Positions 1-7,285 of a stretch of 12,360 nt of DNA are shown here, piece after piece. The DNA comes from an archaeon (GTDB lineage: Archaea; Methanobacteriota; Methanobacteria; Methanobacteriales; Methanobacteriaceae), in assembly GCA_024409165.1 (NCBI GenBank), contig JAKSUE010000013.1, positions 1 to 12,360 on the forward strand, written 5' to 3'. A program made the translations under genes and the position numbers. The notes beneath the pieces were generated by a model. The model was given only the letters and a program-made list of their open reading frames with translations, did no database searches and was not told the origin of the DNA. The first letter of the stretch is position 1; each line of letters begins with the position of its first letter.

Positions 1-205
1 CATACCAAATATTTTGATAATAATAATTATGTAATAAGTAATATTTAAAATTAACTCTTAGAGGGTTTTATATGGTAAACTATACATTAAAACAGTTTAA
101 AACAAAGAAATATAAACACAGATTACTTAAAATAAAGAAATAATAAGTTAAATAAATAATTAATAAAAAATAAAAGCATTCTATGGATAAAAAAATATAG
201 TATCA

Positions 206-247
206 AAAAAGAAAAATAAAAAAACAATAGTTCACCAGTAAACTATT
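206..247 (-). terminator. Possible terminator of the adhesin gene (hairpin plus T tract)
   Basis: Read on the minus strand, the AATAGTT/AACTATT hairpin of the dispersed repeat is followed by a G and a long T-rich tract (plus-strand A tract at 206-224). It starts about 93 bases after the adhesin stop codon. Archaeal termination depends mainly on U-rich tracts, so the T run may matter more than the stem. The second copy of the repeat has no such T run, so the hairpin itself need not be a terminator. Confidence 0.4.
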
Positions 248-272
248 AAAAAGTCCAAAATAAGAATAAAAT
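226..272. repeat. 47-base dispersed repeat, copy 1 (hairpin core)
   Basis: This copy matches 2758-2804 at 45 of 47 positions in the same orientation; the differences are at 239 and 254. The first 22 bases are a palindrome with arms AATAGTT (226-232) and AACTATT (241-247) around an eight-base loop. On the transcript of the adhesin gene the order is a U-rich run, then the hairpin. A diverged core also occurs at 5876-5897. Confidence 0.8.
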
Positions 273-339
273 TATGAGAAAGAAAAATATTTATCAAAAA
301 ATAAAATATAAAAAAATAGTAAAAAAGAAAATAATTAAA

Positions 340-2610
340 TTATTTTCTTCTTCTAATAATTGGTAAACTAATTAAAGCAATTAATAATACAACTAATGGA
401 TTACCACAGTTTTCCATAGTATTAATTTTATTAGCAACAACAGATTTATTATTATCATCTGCATTACTATCTTCTACACTAGTAACAGTGAAATCACAAG
501 TAGTATTCTCATAATCTGTTCCTTCACCATTAAAGAAAACTTTAGCAGAATAAATACCTTCTTTTGATGGAATAGGTATATTAAATGTAGCAACACCATT
601 AACTACTTTAGCTATGTATTCTTTACCATTTAAAGAGATAGTAACTATTCCTTCGTTAATTGGTGTACCTGAAAGATCATGAACACCTACAACAACTTTA
701 ACAGTAGATTCACTTATTCCTTTAATGTCATCAACAGTTAAATTAACTTGATTAGAGCCATTACCTTCCTCACCAGAAACAATCACCTTAACAGAAACAT
801 TACCTGGTGAATACTTACCATCTCCACCATAAACTGCTTTAATAACATACTCATTTGGTTCTAAAAATGGAATATAGAATTCAGAAATACCGCTTCTAAC
901 ACCAGTATCATCATAATATTCATCATCTATATAAAGCTCAACATAACCAAAAGCATCATCTGGAAGAGTTACAACAACATGAACAACATCTCCTTCAGTG
1001 ATATTATCAGCAGAAATATTCATAACATAAGTATCATTTCTAATTACAGTAAAATTACAACTTACAGAAGAATTAAGGTTATTAGCATCACCAGAATACT
1101 CAACAGTTAAAGAATAAAAACCACCATATAAATTTTTAATAATTAAACCTAAATCCCCAACATCCTTAACATCCTTAACAGTATAATTTTTACCATTTAA
1201 ATAGTAAGTGACGCTTCCTGAAGGATTAAGTGCATCTAAAATTACTAATACATTAACATCAGATAAATAAGGAACATCATCAACAGATACATATAATTGA
1301 GATGGGTACTTATTAACATTAAAAGAACCATAAATTACTTTAGAAGCATAAACATTATCACCATCATAATTTAAACTAAAATCATACTTACCAGCATTTA
1401 ATTTTGTGAGAACAAATGAAACTTTACCATCCTTAACAGTTTTAGTAATGTATGAATCATTAATTAATAAAGTCACACGACCAGTAGCATTATTTGGAAG
1501 AGTTACATTAATAATCACATCTTCCCCATAAACAACATCCTCAACACTAAAATTCATATCATAATTACCATCACGAATACCTCTTGTTAAAATATTACGA
1601 GTATTAAGACTAGTTAATAAATAACTACCATCTACAAGAGTAGTCTTGAAAGTATTATTTTTAATACAAATCTCCTTACTAACTCCATTAATAGTTAAAT
1701 TTGCATTATAATCAGGCATGAAATTAGTTAAATCAGGTCCATACTTATCAACAAACTTAACAACACACTCTCCACTAGAATTAACAATCTCTAAAACAAC
1801 CCAATTGTTAGGAACAGCACCATTAATCAAATCCCTTGGGAACATTGCAACATTATTCTCAAAACCAAAGAAATTAAAATCAACAGCCCCAGTAATCTTA
1901 CTCCTTGTGTAAATAGCATTACCCTGAAATGCCCTATTATTCTCAAAAATACAATAATGAATATAACCATCCTTCATATCAATAGCTCCACCACTACTGC
2001 GAGCACTACAACCTATAAACACAGAATTAGTAACAACACCTTTAGCCTCACTACTAAAGAAAACACCACCACCAGCTACATTAGAATGACAATTCATAAA
2101 ACTACAATTATCAACAACACTATTTTCCCAGAAGAAAACAGCACCACCACTACCTCTAGCACTACAACCTACAAAATTACAATTACTAACAAAACCATCC
2201 TTCAAGAAGAGAATAGCACCACCTCTCTCCCTATTAGCACTACAATTCACAAAATTAAGGTTCTTAATAGTAATATTACCACCAGTTATTCTAAATGCCT
2301 GGTTCCTATTTCCATAAATAGTATGATTATTACCATCAATTATAACATTATTATTAGTTATTTGCCAAGTTTTGTCAATTTGATAATCATTAGTTATATA
2401 ATAAATACCTGTAGCATTCTTAATCTCATCATATATCTCACTAGAATTACGTATTCCTCCATCATTCACACTACCCTCAATAGCAGTAACATAACCATTA
2501 TCTATATCATTCACACTCATATCTGCATTATCTACTGCACTAACTGCACCTAAACTAATACAAAAAACAAGCAATAATGATAAAATTATTAAAGATTTAT
2601 TGATTTTCAT
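340..2610 (-). CDS. Adhesin-like secreted surface protein, beta-helix plus Ig-like repeats
   Basis: This 756-residue protein is probably exported and anchored outside the cell, where it could bind host, microbial or polysaccharide surfaces. Residues 1-25 form a signal peptide ending AVSA. Residues about 84-260 are a right-handed parallel beta-helix with rungs of about 25 residues carrying NCxFxxC and GGA/GGG signatures. From about 350 to 710 there are four Ig-like beta-sandwich repeats (about 350-433, 436-523, 526-612 and 620-710), several with a YxGD motif near the end. The C-terminus has an acidic linker, a GNP and hydrophobic segment (736-752) and RRRK, like the membrane anchors of adhesin-like proteins in gut Methanobacteriales. 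Many N-x-S/T sites suggest N-glycosylation. The ATG has GAGGAA seven bases upstream and a TATA box near 2657-2670. The family is clear; the ligand is unknown. A near-identical 47-base repeat lies on each side of the gene. Confidence 0.9.
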   Translation of the reverse strand: MKINKSLIILSLLLVFCISLGAVSAVDNADMSVNDIDNGYVTAIEGSVNDGGIRNSSEIYDEIKNATGIYYITNDYQIDKTWQITNNNVIIDGNNHTIYGNRNQAFRITGGNITIKNLNFVNCSANRERGGAILFLKDGFVSNCNFVGCSARGSGGAVFFWENSVVDNCSFMNCHSNVAGGGVFFSSEAKGVVTNSVFIGCSARSSGGAIDMKDGYIHYCIFENNRAFQGNAIYTRSKITGAVDFNFFGFENNVAMFPRDLINGAVPNNWVVLEIVNSSGECVVKFVDKYGPDLTNFMPDYNANLTINGVSKEICIKNNTFKTTLVDGSYLLTSLNTRNILTRGIRDGNYDMNFSVEDVVYGEDVIINVTLPNNATGRVTLLINDSYITKTVKDGKVSFVLTKLNAGKYDFSLNYDGDNVYASKVIYGSFNVNKYPSQLYVSVDDVPYLSDVNVLVILDALNPSGSVTYYLNGKNYTVKDVKDVGDLGLIIKNLYGGFYSLTVEYSGDANNLNSSVSCNFTVIRNDTYVMNISADNITEGDVVHVVVTLPDDAFGYVELYIDDEYYDDTGVRSGISEFYIPFLEPNEYVIKAVYGGDGKYSPGNVSVKVIVSGEEGNGSNQVNLTVDDIKGISESTVKVVVGVHDLSGTPINEGIVTISLNGKEYIAKVVNGVATFNIPIPSKEGIYSAKVFFNGEGTDYENTTCDFTVTSVEDSNADDNNKSVVANKINTMENCGNPLVVLLIALISLPIIRRRK

Positions 2611-2615
2611 AGAAT

Positions 2616-2621
2616 TTCCTC
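2616..2621 (-). promoter_or_regulatory. Ribosome binding site of the adhesin gene
   Basis: GAGGAA on the minus strand, spaced seven bases from the ATG at 2608-2610, supports that start and the complete signal peptide. Confidence 0.7.
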
Positions 2622-2656
2622 GTTTTTATTATACATAGTTTAATTAATAATTAATT

Positions 2657-2670
2657 GATATATATTTTGT
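2657..2670 (-). promoter_or_regulatory. Candidate TATA box of the adhesin gene
   Basis: The minus strand reads ACAAAATATATATC. An archaeal start site about 25 bases downstream would fall near 2636, giving a leader of roughly 25 bases that still contains the ribosome binding site. The surroundings are very AT-rich, so a chance match is possible. Confidence 0.45.
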
Positions 2671-2757
2671 ATTAAATACTATATAACATTTAAGAAATTA
2701 TTAAAAAATATTCTAAAAAAACAATCAGAAGGAAAAATAATAATTTATATAGCAAAT

Positions 2758-2804
2758 AATAGTTCACCAGCAAACTATTAAAAAGCCCAAAATAAGAATA
2801 AAAT
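2758..2804. repeat. 47-base dispersed repeat, copy 2 (hairpin core)
   Basis: This copy is near-identical to 226-272 and in the same orientation. The palindromic arms are AATAGTT (2758-2764) and AACTATT (2773-2779). It sits about 54 bases after the stop of the NSS transporter gene and upstream of the adhesin promoter. On the minus strand a U-rich run at about 2780-2832 precedes the hairpin and probably serves as the U-rich terminator of the transporter gene. Confidence 0.8.
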
Positions 2805-2832
2805 AAAAAATAAAAGAAACATTATTTAAATC

Positions 2833-4284
2833 CTAATCACAATAATGATTCAAAATTAAAGCAAATATAATAGTAAATAATGTTAAAGAAATATAAATCA
2901 CAATAGCTACTAAATTAATGTCTATTACTAATTGATAAATACCATATACAATTAAAATAGCAAGTACAACTGGAATTATATACTTAATAATGAATGTAAG
3001 CCAAGATCCCATTATTTTAAATCTAGAATTTCTATTTAAAACTTCAATTAAATCATTCCTTTTATAAATAAATCCGAATAATACACATTGAACAATGATA
3101 AGAATCAATACAAGGATGTTATTTATAAAGAAATCGAAATAACTAAGAATTATAGTTGATGCTCTTGTAGTAAATAAAAGGGAAATTAAGAAACAAATTC
3201 CAATTAATATAGTTACTGCTTTTTTTCTTGATATATTAAATTCAGATTCCATTGAATCAACAAAAGGTTCAAAACATGCAATAGCTGAAGATATTCCAGA
3301 AATTAAAATAGCAAAGAAGAATAAAGGTCCTATAATTCTACCAACAGTTCCTAAAACATTAAAAATTGAAGGCAATGCAACAAAAGCGAGACCTGTTCCC
3401 TCAGTAATTATATTATTAAAAGGAATACCTGATGAATAAGACATAAACCCTATAATTGAAAAGATACCAATTGCATTAATTATCTCAAAACCACAATTAG
3501 CAAGTATAATTTTAAAAGTATTAATTGGTAAATTAGTACCTTCAGGTAAATGACTTGCATAATTTATAGTGAGAGTATAACCTAAAGATAAGGTAAAACA
3601 CACCTGACCAAAAGCAGTTAACCAAATATTCAAATCACCTAAAACACGCCAATCTGGTTTAAAGAACATCATATAACCAATTGAAGCACCTGGTAAAAAT
3701 ACCTCATAAACAGTAAGTCCAATACATAAAAAGAATAATATTGGGACAAAAATTGCAGAAAATCTACCAATACCGGAATTTAAATCTCTTGATAAAATTA
3801 ACCAAAGAATAACCCAAGTAACTAAAAGTCCAATTAAAAGATATGGAACAAATTCAAAAATTCCATATATTGAAGAACTTGTATGTAATAAAGTATTTGT
3901 GAAAAACAAATCAGGATTAGCTCCCCAACCATTAAAGAAACTTAAAAATAAATAATCCAAATCCCAACTTATAATAACAACATAATAAGTCATTATTAAA
4001 AATACTACAATAAAAATTATCCAAGCTAAAATCTTAAAACGCTTATCCATTGACCTAAATATGTCCACAACAGGTTTTTTAAATTTATATCCCACAGCAA
4101 ACTCAACAAACATGAATGGAAAACCTATAACTAAAATAGCTATAATATAAGGAATCATAAAAGAGCCTTGACCACCTGAATAAAACAAGTAAGGGAATCT
4201 CCAAATATTCCCAAGACCAACAGCAGCTCCAATACAAGCCATTAAAAAATAAAAAGTACTCTTCCACTCAACACGTTCATTCAT
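2833..4284 (-). CDS. Sodium-dependent amino-acid transporter, NSS (SNF/LeuT) family
   Basis: This 483-residue membrane protein with about twelve hydrophobic segments probably couples sodium entry to uptake of an amino acid. The N-terminus carries the LeuT-type TM1 signature: R4 and W7, then GAAVGLGNIWRFP (19-31), with N26 and R29 matching the sodium-site Asn27 and gate Arg30 of LeuT. TM6 has FTLSLGYTLTINYAS (230-244). TM8 has GISSAIA (330-336), with two Ser residues matching the second sodium site. E267 in the TM7 motif NCGFEIINAIGIF sits where chloride-dependent animal carriers have Ser, so transport is probably chloride-independent, as in most prokaryotic members. The ATG at 4282-4284 follows GGTGA (4291-4295) with a six-base gap. 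It is a paralogue of the partial gene at the right end. The substrate cannot be read from sequence. Confidence 0.93.
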   Translation of the reverse strand: MNERVEWKSTFYFLMACIGAAVGLGNIWRFPYLFYSGGQGSFMIPYIIAILVIGFPFMFVEFAVGYKFKKPVVDIFRSMDKRFKILAWIIFIVVFLIMTYYVVIISWDLDYLFLSFFNGWGANPDLFFTNTLLHTSSSIYGIFEFVPYLLIGLLVTWVILWLILSRDLNSGIGRFSAIFVPILFFLCIGLTVYEVFLPGASIGYMMFFKPDWRVLGDLNIWLTAFGQVCFTLSLGYTLTINYASHLPEGTNLPINTFKIILANCGFEIINAIGIFSIIGFMSYSSGIPFNNIITEGTGLAFVALPSIFNVLGTVGRIIGPLFFFAILISGISSAIACFEPFVDSMESEFNISRKKAVTILIGICFLISLLFTTRASTIILSYFDFFINNILVLILIIVQCVLFGFIYKRNDLIEVLNRNSRFKIMGSWLTFIIKYIIPVVLAILIVYGIYQLVIDINLVAIVIYISLTLFTIIFALILNHYCD

Positions 4285-4513
4285 ATAAATTCACCAATTA
4301 AAATATTCTATAAATACTAATATTTCATATCAAATAACACTATTTTTGTATTTAATGTAATTTTATTAGAATTATTTAATGGTTCATTTTGCTTATTCAA
4401 CATTGCCTATAATATTTAAACAAAATATAACAATTAATATAAAACATAATATTTAAAAACTATTAAAAGCATAATTATTACATAGCTTGAAATTTACTTA
4501 AATGTATTAAAAT

Positions 4514-4570
4514 TGTAAATATAAATTTAAAATAGTGTAAATATAAATTTAAAATGTTATAATTTAAAAT
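4514..4570. repeat. 22-base-period tandem repeat, about 2.7 copies
   Basis: The 20-base unit TGTAAATATAAATTTAAAAT occurs exactly at 4514-4533 and again at 4536-4555. A shortened third copy overlaps the last base (TGTTA then TAATTTAAAAT, to 4570). The 22-base period is close to two turns of B-DNA, which would place equivalent sites on one face of the helix. It lies directly upstream of the likely TATA box of the aminotransferase gene. Confidence 0.75.
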
Positions 4571-4578
4571 ATAAAAAC
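4566..4578 (+). promoter_or_regulatory. Candidate TATA box of the aminotransferase gene
   Basis: AAAATATAAAAAC would put the transcription start near 4597, a leader of about 35 bases that keeps the ribosome binding site. A second TATA-like stretch, TTATTTATAC at 4592-4601, would give a start so close to the ATG that the ribosome binding site would be lost, so it is less likely. Confidence 0.4.
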
Positions 4579-4616
4579 TATTAAATCAAGCTTATTTATA
4601 CTTACTTTGTATAATT

Positions 4617-4621
4617 GGAGG
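4617..4621 (+). promoter_or_regulatory. Ribosome binding site of the aminotransferase gene
   Basis: GGAGG lies ten bases ahead of the ATG at 4632. It is slightly distant but strong, and no nearer start codon is in frame. Confidence 0.65.
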
Positions 4622-4631
4622 AAAATATAAA

Positions 4632-5771
4632 ATGGATAATATTTTATTAATGCTCCCAGGTCCAACTACTGTAGACCCAAGAGTATTACAAGCTATGGGT
4701 AAAAGTGTTGTAAACCACAGAGGAGACGAATTTGGTGTAATTTACGATGAGACTACTGAACTCATGTCTAAAACTTTCCAAACCAAAAACAGTTCTTACA
4801 TTCTTACAGGTTCTGGAACTTCTGCTATGGAAGCTGCACTTGCAAACCTTGTAGGTAAAGATGAAAAAGTATTAAATGTTGTTGGAGGAAAATTCGGTGG
4901 CAGATTCAAAGAAATCGCAGATGTTCACGGAATTAACGCTCAAACTTTAGATGTTGAATGGGGAACTGCTGTAACTCCTGATATGGTTGAAGAAGCTTTA
5001 GAAGCTGATGAAGATATTAAAGCTGTAACTGTTGTTCACAACGAAACTTCTACTGGTGTAGCTGCACCTATTGAAGAAATCGGTGAAGTAATGAAAAACT
5101 ACGATGCTTTATATATTGTAGATACTGTATCTTCCTTAGCAGGAGACGCAGTAAATGTAGATAAATTCCATATTGATGCATGTGTAACTGGATCTCAAAA
5201 ATGTATTGCTGCACCACCTGGTCTTGCAGCTGTAACTTTCAGTGACGACGCATGGGCAGCAGCTGAAAAAGTCGAATCTAACAGTTACTACTTAAACATG
5301 CCTAAATATCAAAAAAATGGTGCTAAAAGCCCTGCTCAAACTCCGTACACTCCTTCTGTTAACTTAATCTATGCATTAAAAGAAGCTCTTGAAATCATTC
5401 AAGCTGAAGGATTAGACAACAGAGTAGCAAGACACCACCAAGCTGCAGCAGCTACCAGAGACGCTGTTAAAGCATTAGGACTTGAATTATTCCCTGATGA
5501 ATCTGTATCCTCTGCAACTGTAACTGCAGTAAAAATGCCTGAAGGCTTAACTGATGATCAAGTAAGAGGTACTATGTTAAACAAATATGGTGTACAATTA
5601 GCTGGTGGTCAAGACCATCTTAAAGGAAACATCATAAGAATTGGTCACATGGGTGTCATAAGCTACAAAGAATTAGCTATTACCTTTACTGCATTAGGAT
5701 TAACCTTAAAAGGCTTAGGTAAAGACATAGACGCAGGTGCTGGAGTAGCAGCTCTTGCTAACCATTACTAA
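4632..5771 (+). CDS. Class V PLP aminotransferase (alanine-glyoxylate / serine-pyruvate type)
   Basis: This 379-residue cytoplasmic enzyme uses pyridoxal phosphate to move amino groups between amino acids and 2-oxoacids. The start MLPGPTTVDPRVLQAM and NHRGDEF (7-34) are typical of the alanine-glyoxylate aminotransferase family. SGSGTSAMEAAL-like cofactor residues are at 60-70, HNETSTG at 136-142, the ring-binding aspartate is D164 in VDTVSSLAG, and the Schiff-base lysine is K190 in TGSQKC. A related Methanocaldococcus enzyme (MJ0959) is known as a broad-specificity aspartate aminotransferase that also makes phosphoserine, so a role in serine synthesis is plausible here. The gene is the only plus-strand one in the middle of the window and has its own promoter region and terminator. 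Its codons look more GC-rich and regular than its neighbours', consistent with high expression. The exact substrate is uncertain. Confidence 0.93.
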   Translation: MDNILLMLPGPTTVDPRVLQAMGKSVVNHRGDEFGVIYDETTELMSKTFQTKNSSYILTGSGTSAMEAALANLVGKDEKVLNVVGGKFGGRFKEIADVHGINAQTLDVEWGTAVTPDMVEEALEADEDIKAVTVVHNETSTGVAAPIEEIGEVMKNYDALYIVDTVSSLAGDAVNVDKFHIDACVTGSQKCIAAPPGLAAVTFSDDAWAAAEKVESNSYYLNMPKYQKNGAKSPAQTPYTPSVNLIYALKEALEIIQAEGLDNRVARHHQAAAATRDAVKALGLELFPDESVSSATVTAVKMPEGLTDDQVRGTMLNKYGVQLAGGQDHLKGNIIRIGHMGVISYKELAITFTALGLTLKGLGKDIDAGAGVAALANHY

Positions 5772-5775
5772 ATTT

Positions 5776-5813
5776 AAAAGGATTTAAAATCCTTTTCTTT
5801 TTTTCTTTTTTTT
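5776..5813 (+). terminator. Hairpin/T-tract terminator of the aminotransferase gene
   Basis: AAAAGGATTT (5776-5785) and AAATCCTTTT (5787-5796) are perfect inverted copies; sterically this means about eight pairs with a small loop. A run of T broken only by single C bases follows to 5813. It begins five bases after the stop codon. The layout is like a bacterial intrinsic terminator; in archaea the U tract alone may suffice. Confidence 0.85.
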
Positions 5814-5873
5814 ATTAAAAATAAATTATTTCATTTTATAACTTATTGACTTATTCTAACTTATTTTGACATT
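5814..5873. other. Spacer between convergent genes with ACTTATT repeats
   Basis: This short AT-rich spacer contains ACTTATT three times at close spacing (about 5841-5865), the outer two within TAACTTATT. No function is evident. It separates the aminotransferase terminator from the 3' end of the MFS gene. Confidence 0.4.
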
Positions 5874-7235
5874 TTAATAGTTTCCAAGTAAACTATTATT
5901 CCTAACTTTAAAACTAAGAATAAATGAAACAATAATAGTAATTATAGTAGCTATAAAAATAATCTTAAACATTAAAATACTACTTAAAGACCAATAAACA
6001 ATCTTATCCCCAACACTAATAAAAATACCTAAAACCAATGTAAAAATAGCTGAAGAACTTAAAGAACCAATATCTCTAACTGTAGATAACAATGCAGAAC
6101 TATCTGCTAAATCCACCCTATCACTCACCTCAAAAAGAATCTTCTTATTAGGAGTCTCAAATATACCAAGTCCAATAGCTAATAAAACCAAAGCAATAGT
6201 TATAAGATAAATTGAAAGCATATCTATAAAGCAGAACATCACCACAGAAACAAACATAAATATTAAACCATAATTAGTCAAATTCACAGGATTATGATTA
6301 TCAGATAATTTACCAGCAACTAAAGATACTAAAATCATTATAAAAGCATAAAATCCCATAAGAACTCCAGTCTCAAGAGCAGAATAAGAATTCACATACT
6401 GAAGATATAAAGTTAAAACAAACACAGCACCACACTTAATAAACTGAGTCATCAAAGCTGTAAATACATTTAAACTATACAAATGATTCCTAAAAATCCC
6501 CAAATCTAATAAAGGATCATCTACCTTCAATTCATAAACAACAAATGCCAAAATGAAAACAACACTTAATATAAATGCTATAATTCCTACAAAAGTAGAT
6601 AAATAAGTCACCCCATAAATAAGTAAAATCATAGCTATAGCCCATATAACACAACCAACCCTATCTAACTCAATATCATCAATCCACTCATCATCAAAGC
6701 GAATAAGAAGCACCAACACGATAACTAAAAATGGTAATGTAAATAAGTAAACCCAAATCCAAGACAAATATAAAGCTAAAAATCCACCAATAAGAGGAGC
6801 CAATAATGTTCCAAGAAAACCACTTGCAGTAGATATACCAATACCACGACCAACCTTATGAATATTAACCTTACGATAAATAAACACATATAAAGTTGCA
6901 AAAGTCCCAGAAGCAGATATACCACGTAACATACTACCTACAATAACAAAATAAGGACTAAATGTAAATATACATAAAAGACCACCAATTATCCCAAAAA
7001 CAACACAAATTATAGAACTACGAACAATCCCATACTTACGAGTAAACTTACCAAAGAATAACCCAGTAGAACTACAAGCCAAAAAGAATCCTAAATAAAC
7101 CCAATTTGCAAAAACAGAACTAATTCCTAAAGATTGAGACAAATAAGGTAAAGTAATTGCAATACATTCATAATTGAATATACCAATAAATGTTAACAAA
7201 GCAGAAATTAAAATCGCCTTTACCTCAATATTCAT
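5874..7235 (-). CDS. MFS transporter, DHA2 (14-TM drug:H+ antiporter) type
   Basis: This 453-residue inner-membrane protein probably exports drugs or metabolites in exchange for protons. Motif A is GKFTRKYGIVR (62-72). The antiporter motif C region is GFLGTLLAPLIGG (139-151), followed by LSWIWVYLFTLP, as in DHA2 members. The central charged loop and DPLLDLGIFRN (240-250) are also typical of this subfamily, which has fourteen segments. A longer frame opens at 7262, but the ATG at 7233-7235 is preferred because a perfect AGGAGG (7242-7247) lies six bases ahead of it; the upstream alternative would swallow this site. The gene starts 50 bases after the PepD stop, so it is probably co-transcribed with it. 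The 3' end overlaps a dispersed palindrome. The substrate is unknown. Confidence 0.88.
   Translation of the reverse strand: MNIEVKAILISALLTFIGIFNYECIAITLPYLSQSLGISSVFANWVYLGFFLACSSTGLFFGKFTRKYGIVRSSIICVVFGIIGGLLCIFTFSPYFVIVGSMLRGISASGTFATLYVFIYRKVNIHKVGRGIGISTASGFLGTLLAPLIGGFLALYLSWIWVYLFTLPFLVIVLVLLIRFDDEWIDDIELDRVGCVIWAIAMILLIYGVTYLSTFVGIIAFILSVVFILAFVVYELKVDDPLLDLGIFRNHLYSLNVFTALMTQFIKCGAVFVLTLYLQYVNSYSALETGVLMGFYAFIMILVSLVAGKLSDNHNPVNLTNYGLIFMFVSVVMFCFIDMLSIYLITIALVLLAIGLGIFETPNKKILFEVSDRVDLADSSALLSTVRDIGSLSSSAIFTLVLGIFISVGDKIVYWSLSSILMFKIIFIATIITIIVSFILSFKVRNNSLLGNY
5876..5897. repeat. Third, diverged copy of the hairpin repeat core, inside the MFS gene end
   Basis: The arms AATAGTTT (5876-5883) and AAACTATT (5890-5897) form a perfect eight-base inverted repeat around a six-base loop. 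The 22 bases match the core of the repeats at 226 and 2758 at 19 positions relative to copy 1. A weaker echo of the repeat tail (TAAGAATAAA) follows at 5915-5924. Here the element overlaps the stop codon and encodes the last residues of the MFS protein, NSLLGNY. Confidence 0.6.
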
Positions 7236-7241
7236 CAAAAT

Positions 7242-7247
7242 CCTCCT
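7242..7247 (-). promoter_or_regulatory. Ribosome binding site that fixes the MFS start
   Basis: AGGAGG on the minus strand, six bases ahead of the ATG at 7233-7235. It lies inside the longer possible frame, so it argues for the shorter protein. Confidence 0.8.
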
Positions 7248-7285
7248 ATTTAATGTCATCAATATTCAAGTTAATCCTTAACTAT

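Larger units (their letters stand above)
1..339. other. AT-rich intergenic region downstream of the adhesin gene
   Basis: No convincing gene is visible. The stretch is extremely A-rich on the plus strand, so it is U-rich in transcripts leaving the adhesin gene, as expected for an archaeal 3' region. It contains one copy of a 47-base dispersed repeat (226-272) whose palindromic core is followed, on the minus strand, by a T tract. A 23-codon lysine-rich reading frame at 72-143 has a GAGGG six bases ahead of its ATG, but its composition is what random A-rich DNA would give, so it is not called as a gene. Confidence 0.7.
4285..4631. other. Divergent intergenic region between transporter and aminotransferase genes
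   Basis: This 347-base AT-rich spacer must contain the promoters of both divergent genes. It holds a 22-base tandem repeat (4514-4570), a TATA-like box for the aminotransferase, and a stretch at 4317-4335 that resembles part of the leader of the second NSS gene (10839-10861). No coding frame in it is convincing. Confidence 0.7.

Noticed and set aside
72..143. 23-codon plus-strand reading frame, lysine-rich, with GAGGG six bases ahead of the ATG
   Set aside because: Its composition is what A-rich spacer DNA gives by chance; there is no recognisable domain, and it lies in a 3' region rich in such frames. Conservation in relatives would be needed to revive it.
1718..2553. Two plus-strand open frames opposite the adhesin gene
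   Set aside because: They are Thr/Ser/Ile-rich shadows of the repetitive beta-helix code, without ribosome binding sites or domains.
226..2804. The 47-base repeats as a CRISPR array or insertion-sequence ends
   Set aside because: There are only two good copies 2.5 kb apart with no regular spacers, and the enclosed gene is an adhesin, not a transposase.
4317..4403. 28-codon minus-strand frame upstream of the first NSS gene, a possible upstream peptide
   Set aside because: It has no good ribosome binding site (AGGC only two bases from the ATG) and its Asn/Lys-rich sequence looks random.
7236..7262. Nine-residue N-terminal extension of the MFS protein
   Set aside because: It would translate through the perfect AGGAGG at 7242-7247; the ATG at 7233-7235 is much better placed.
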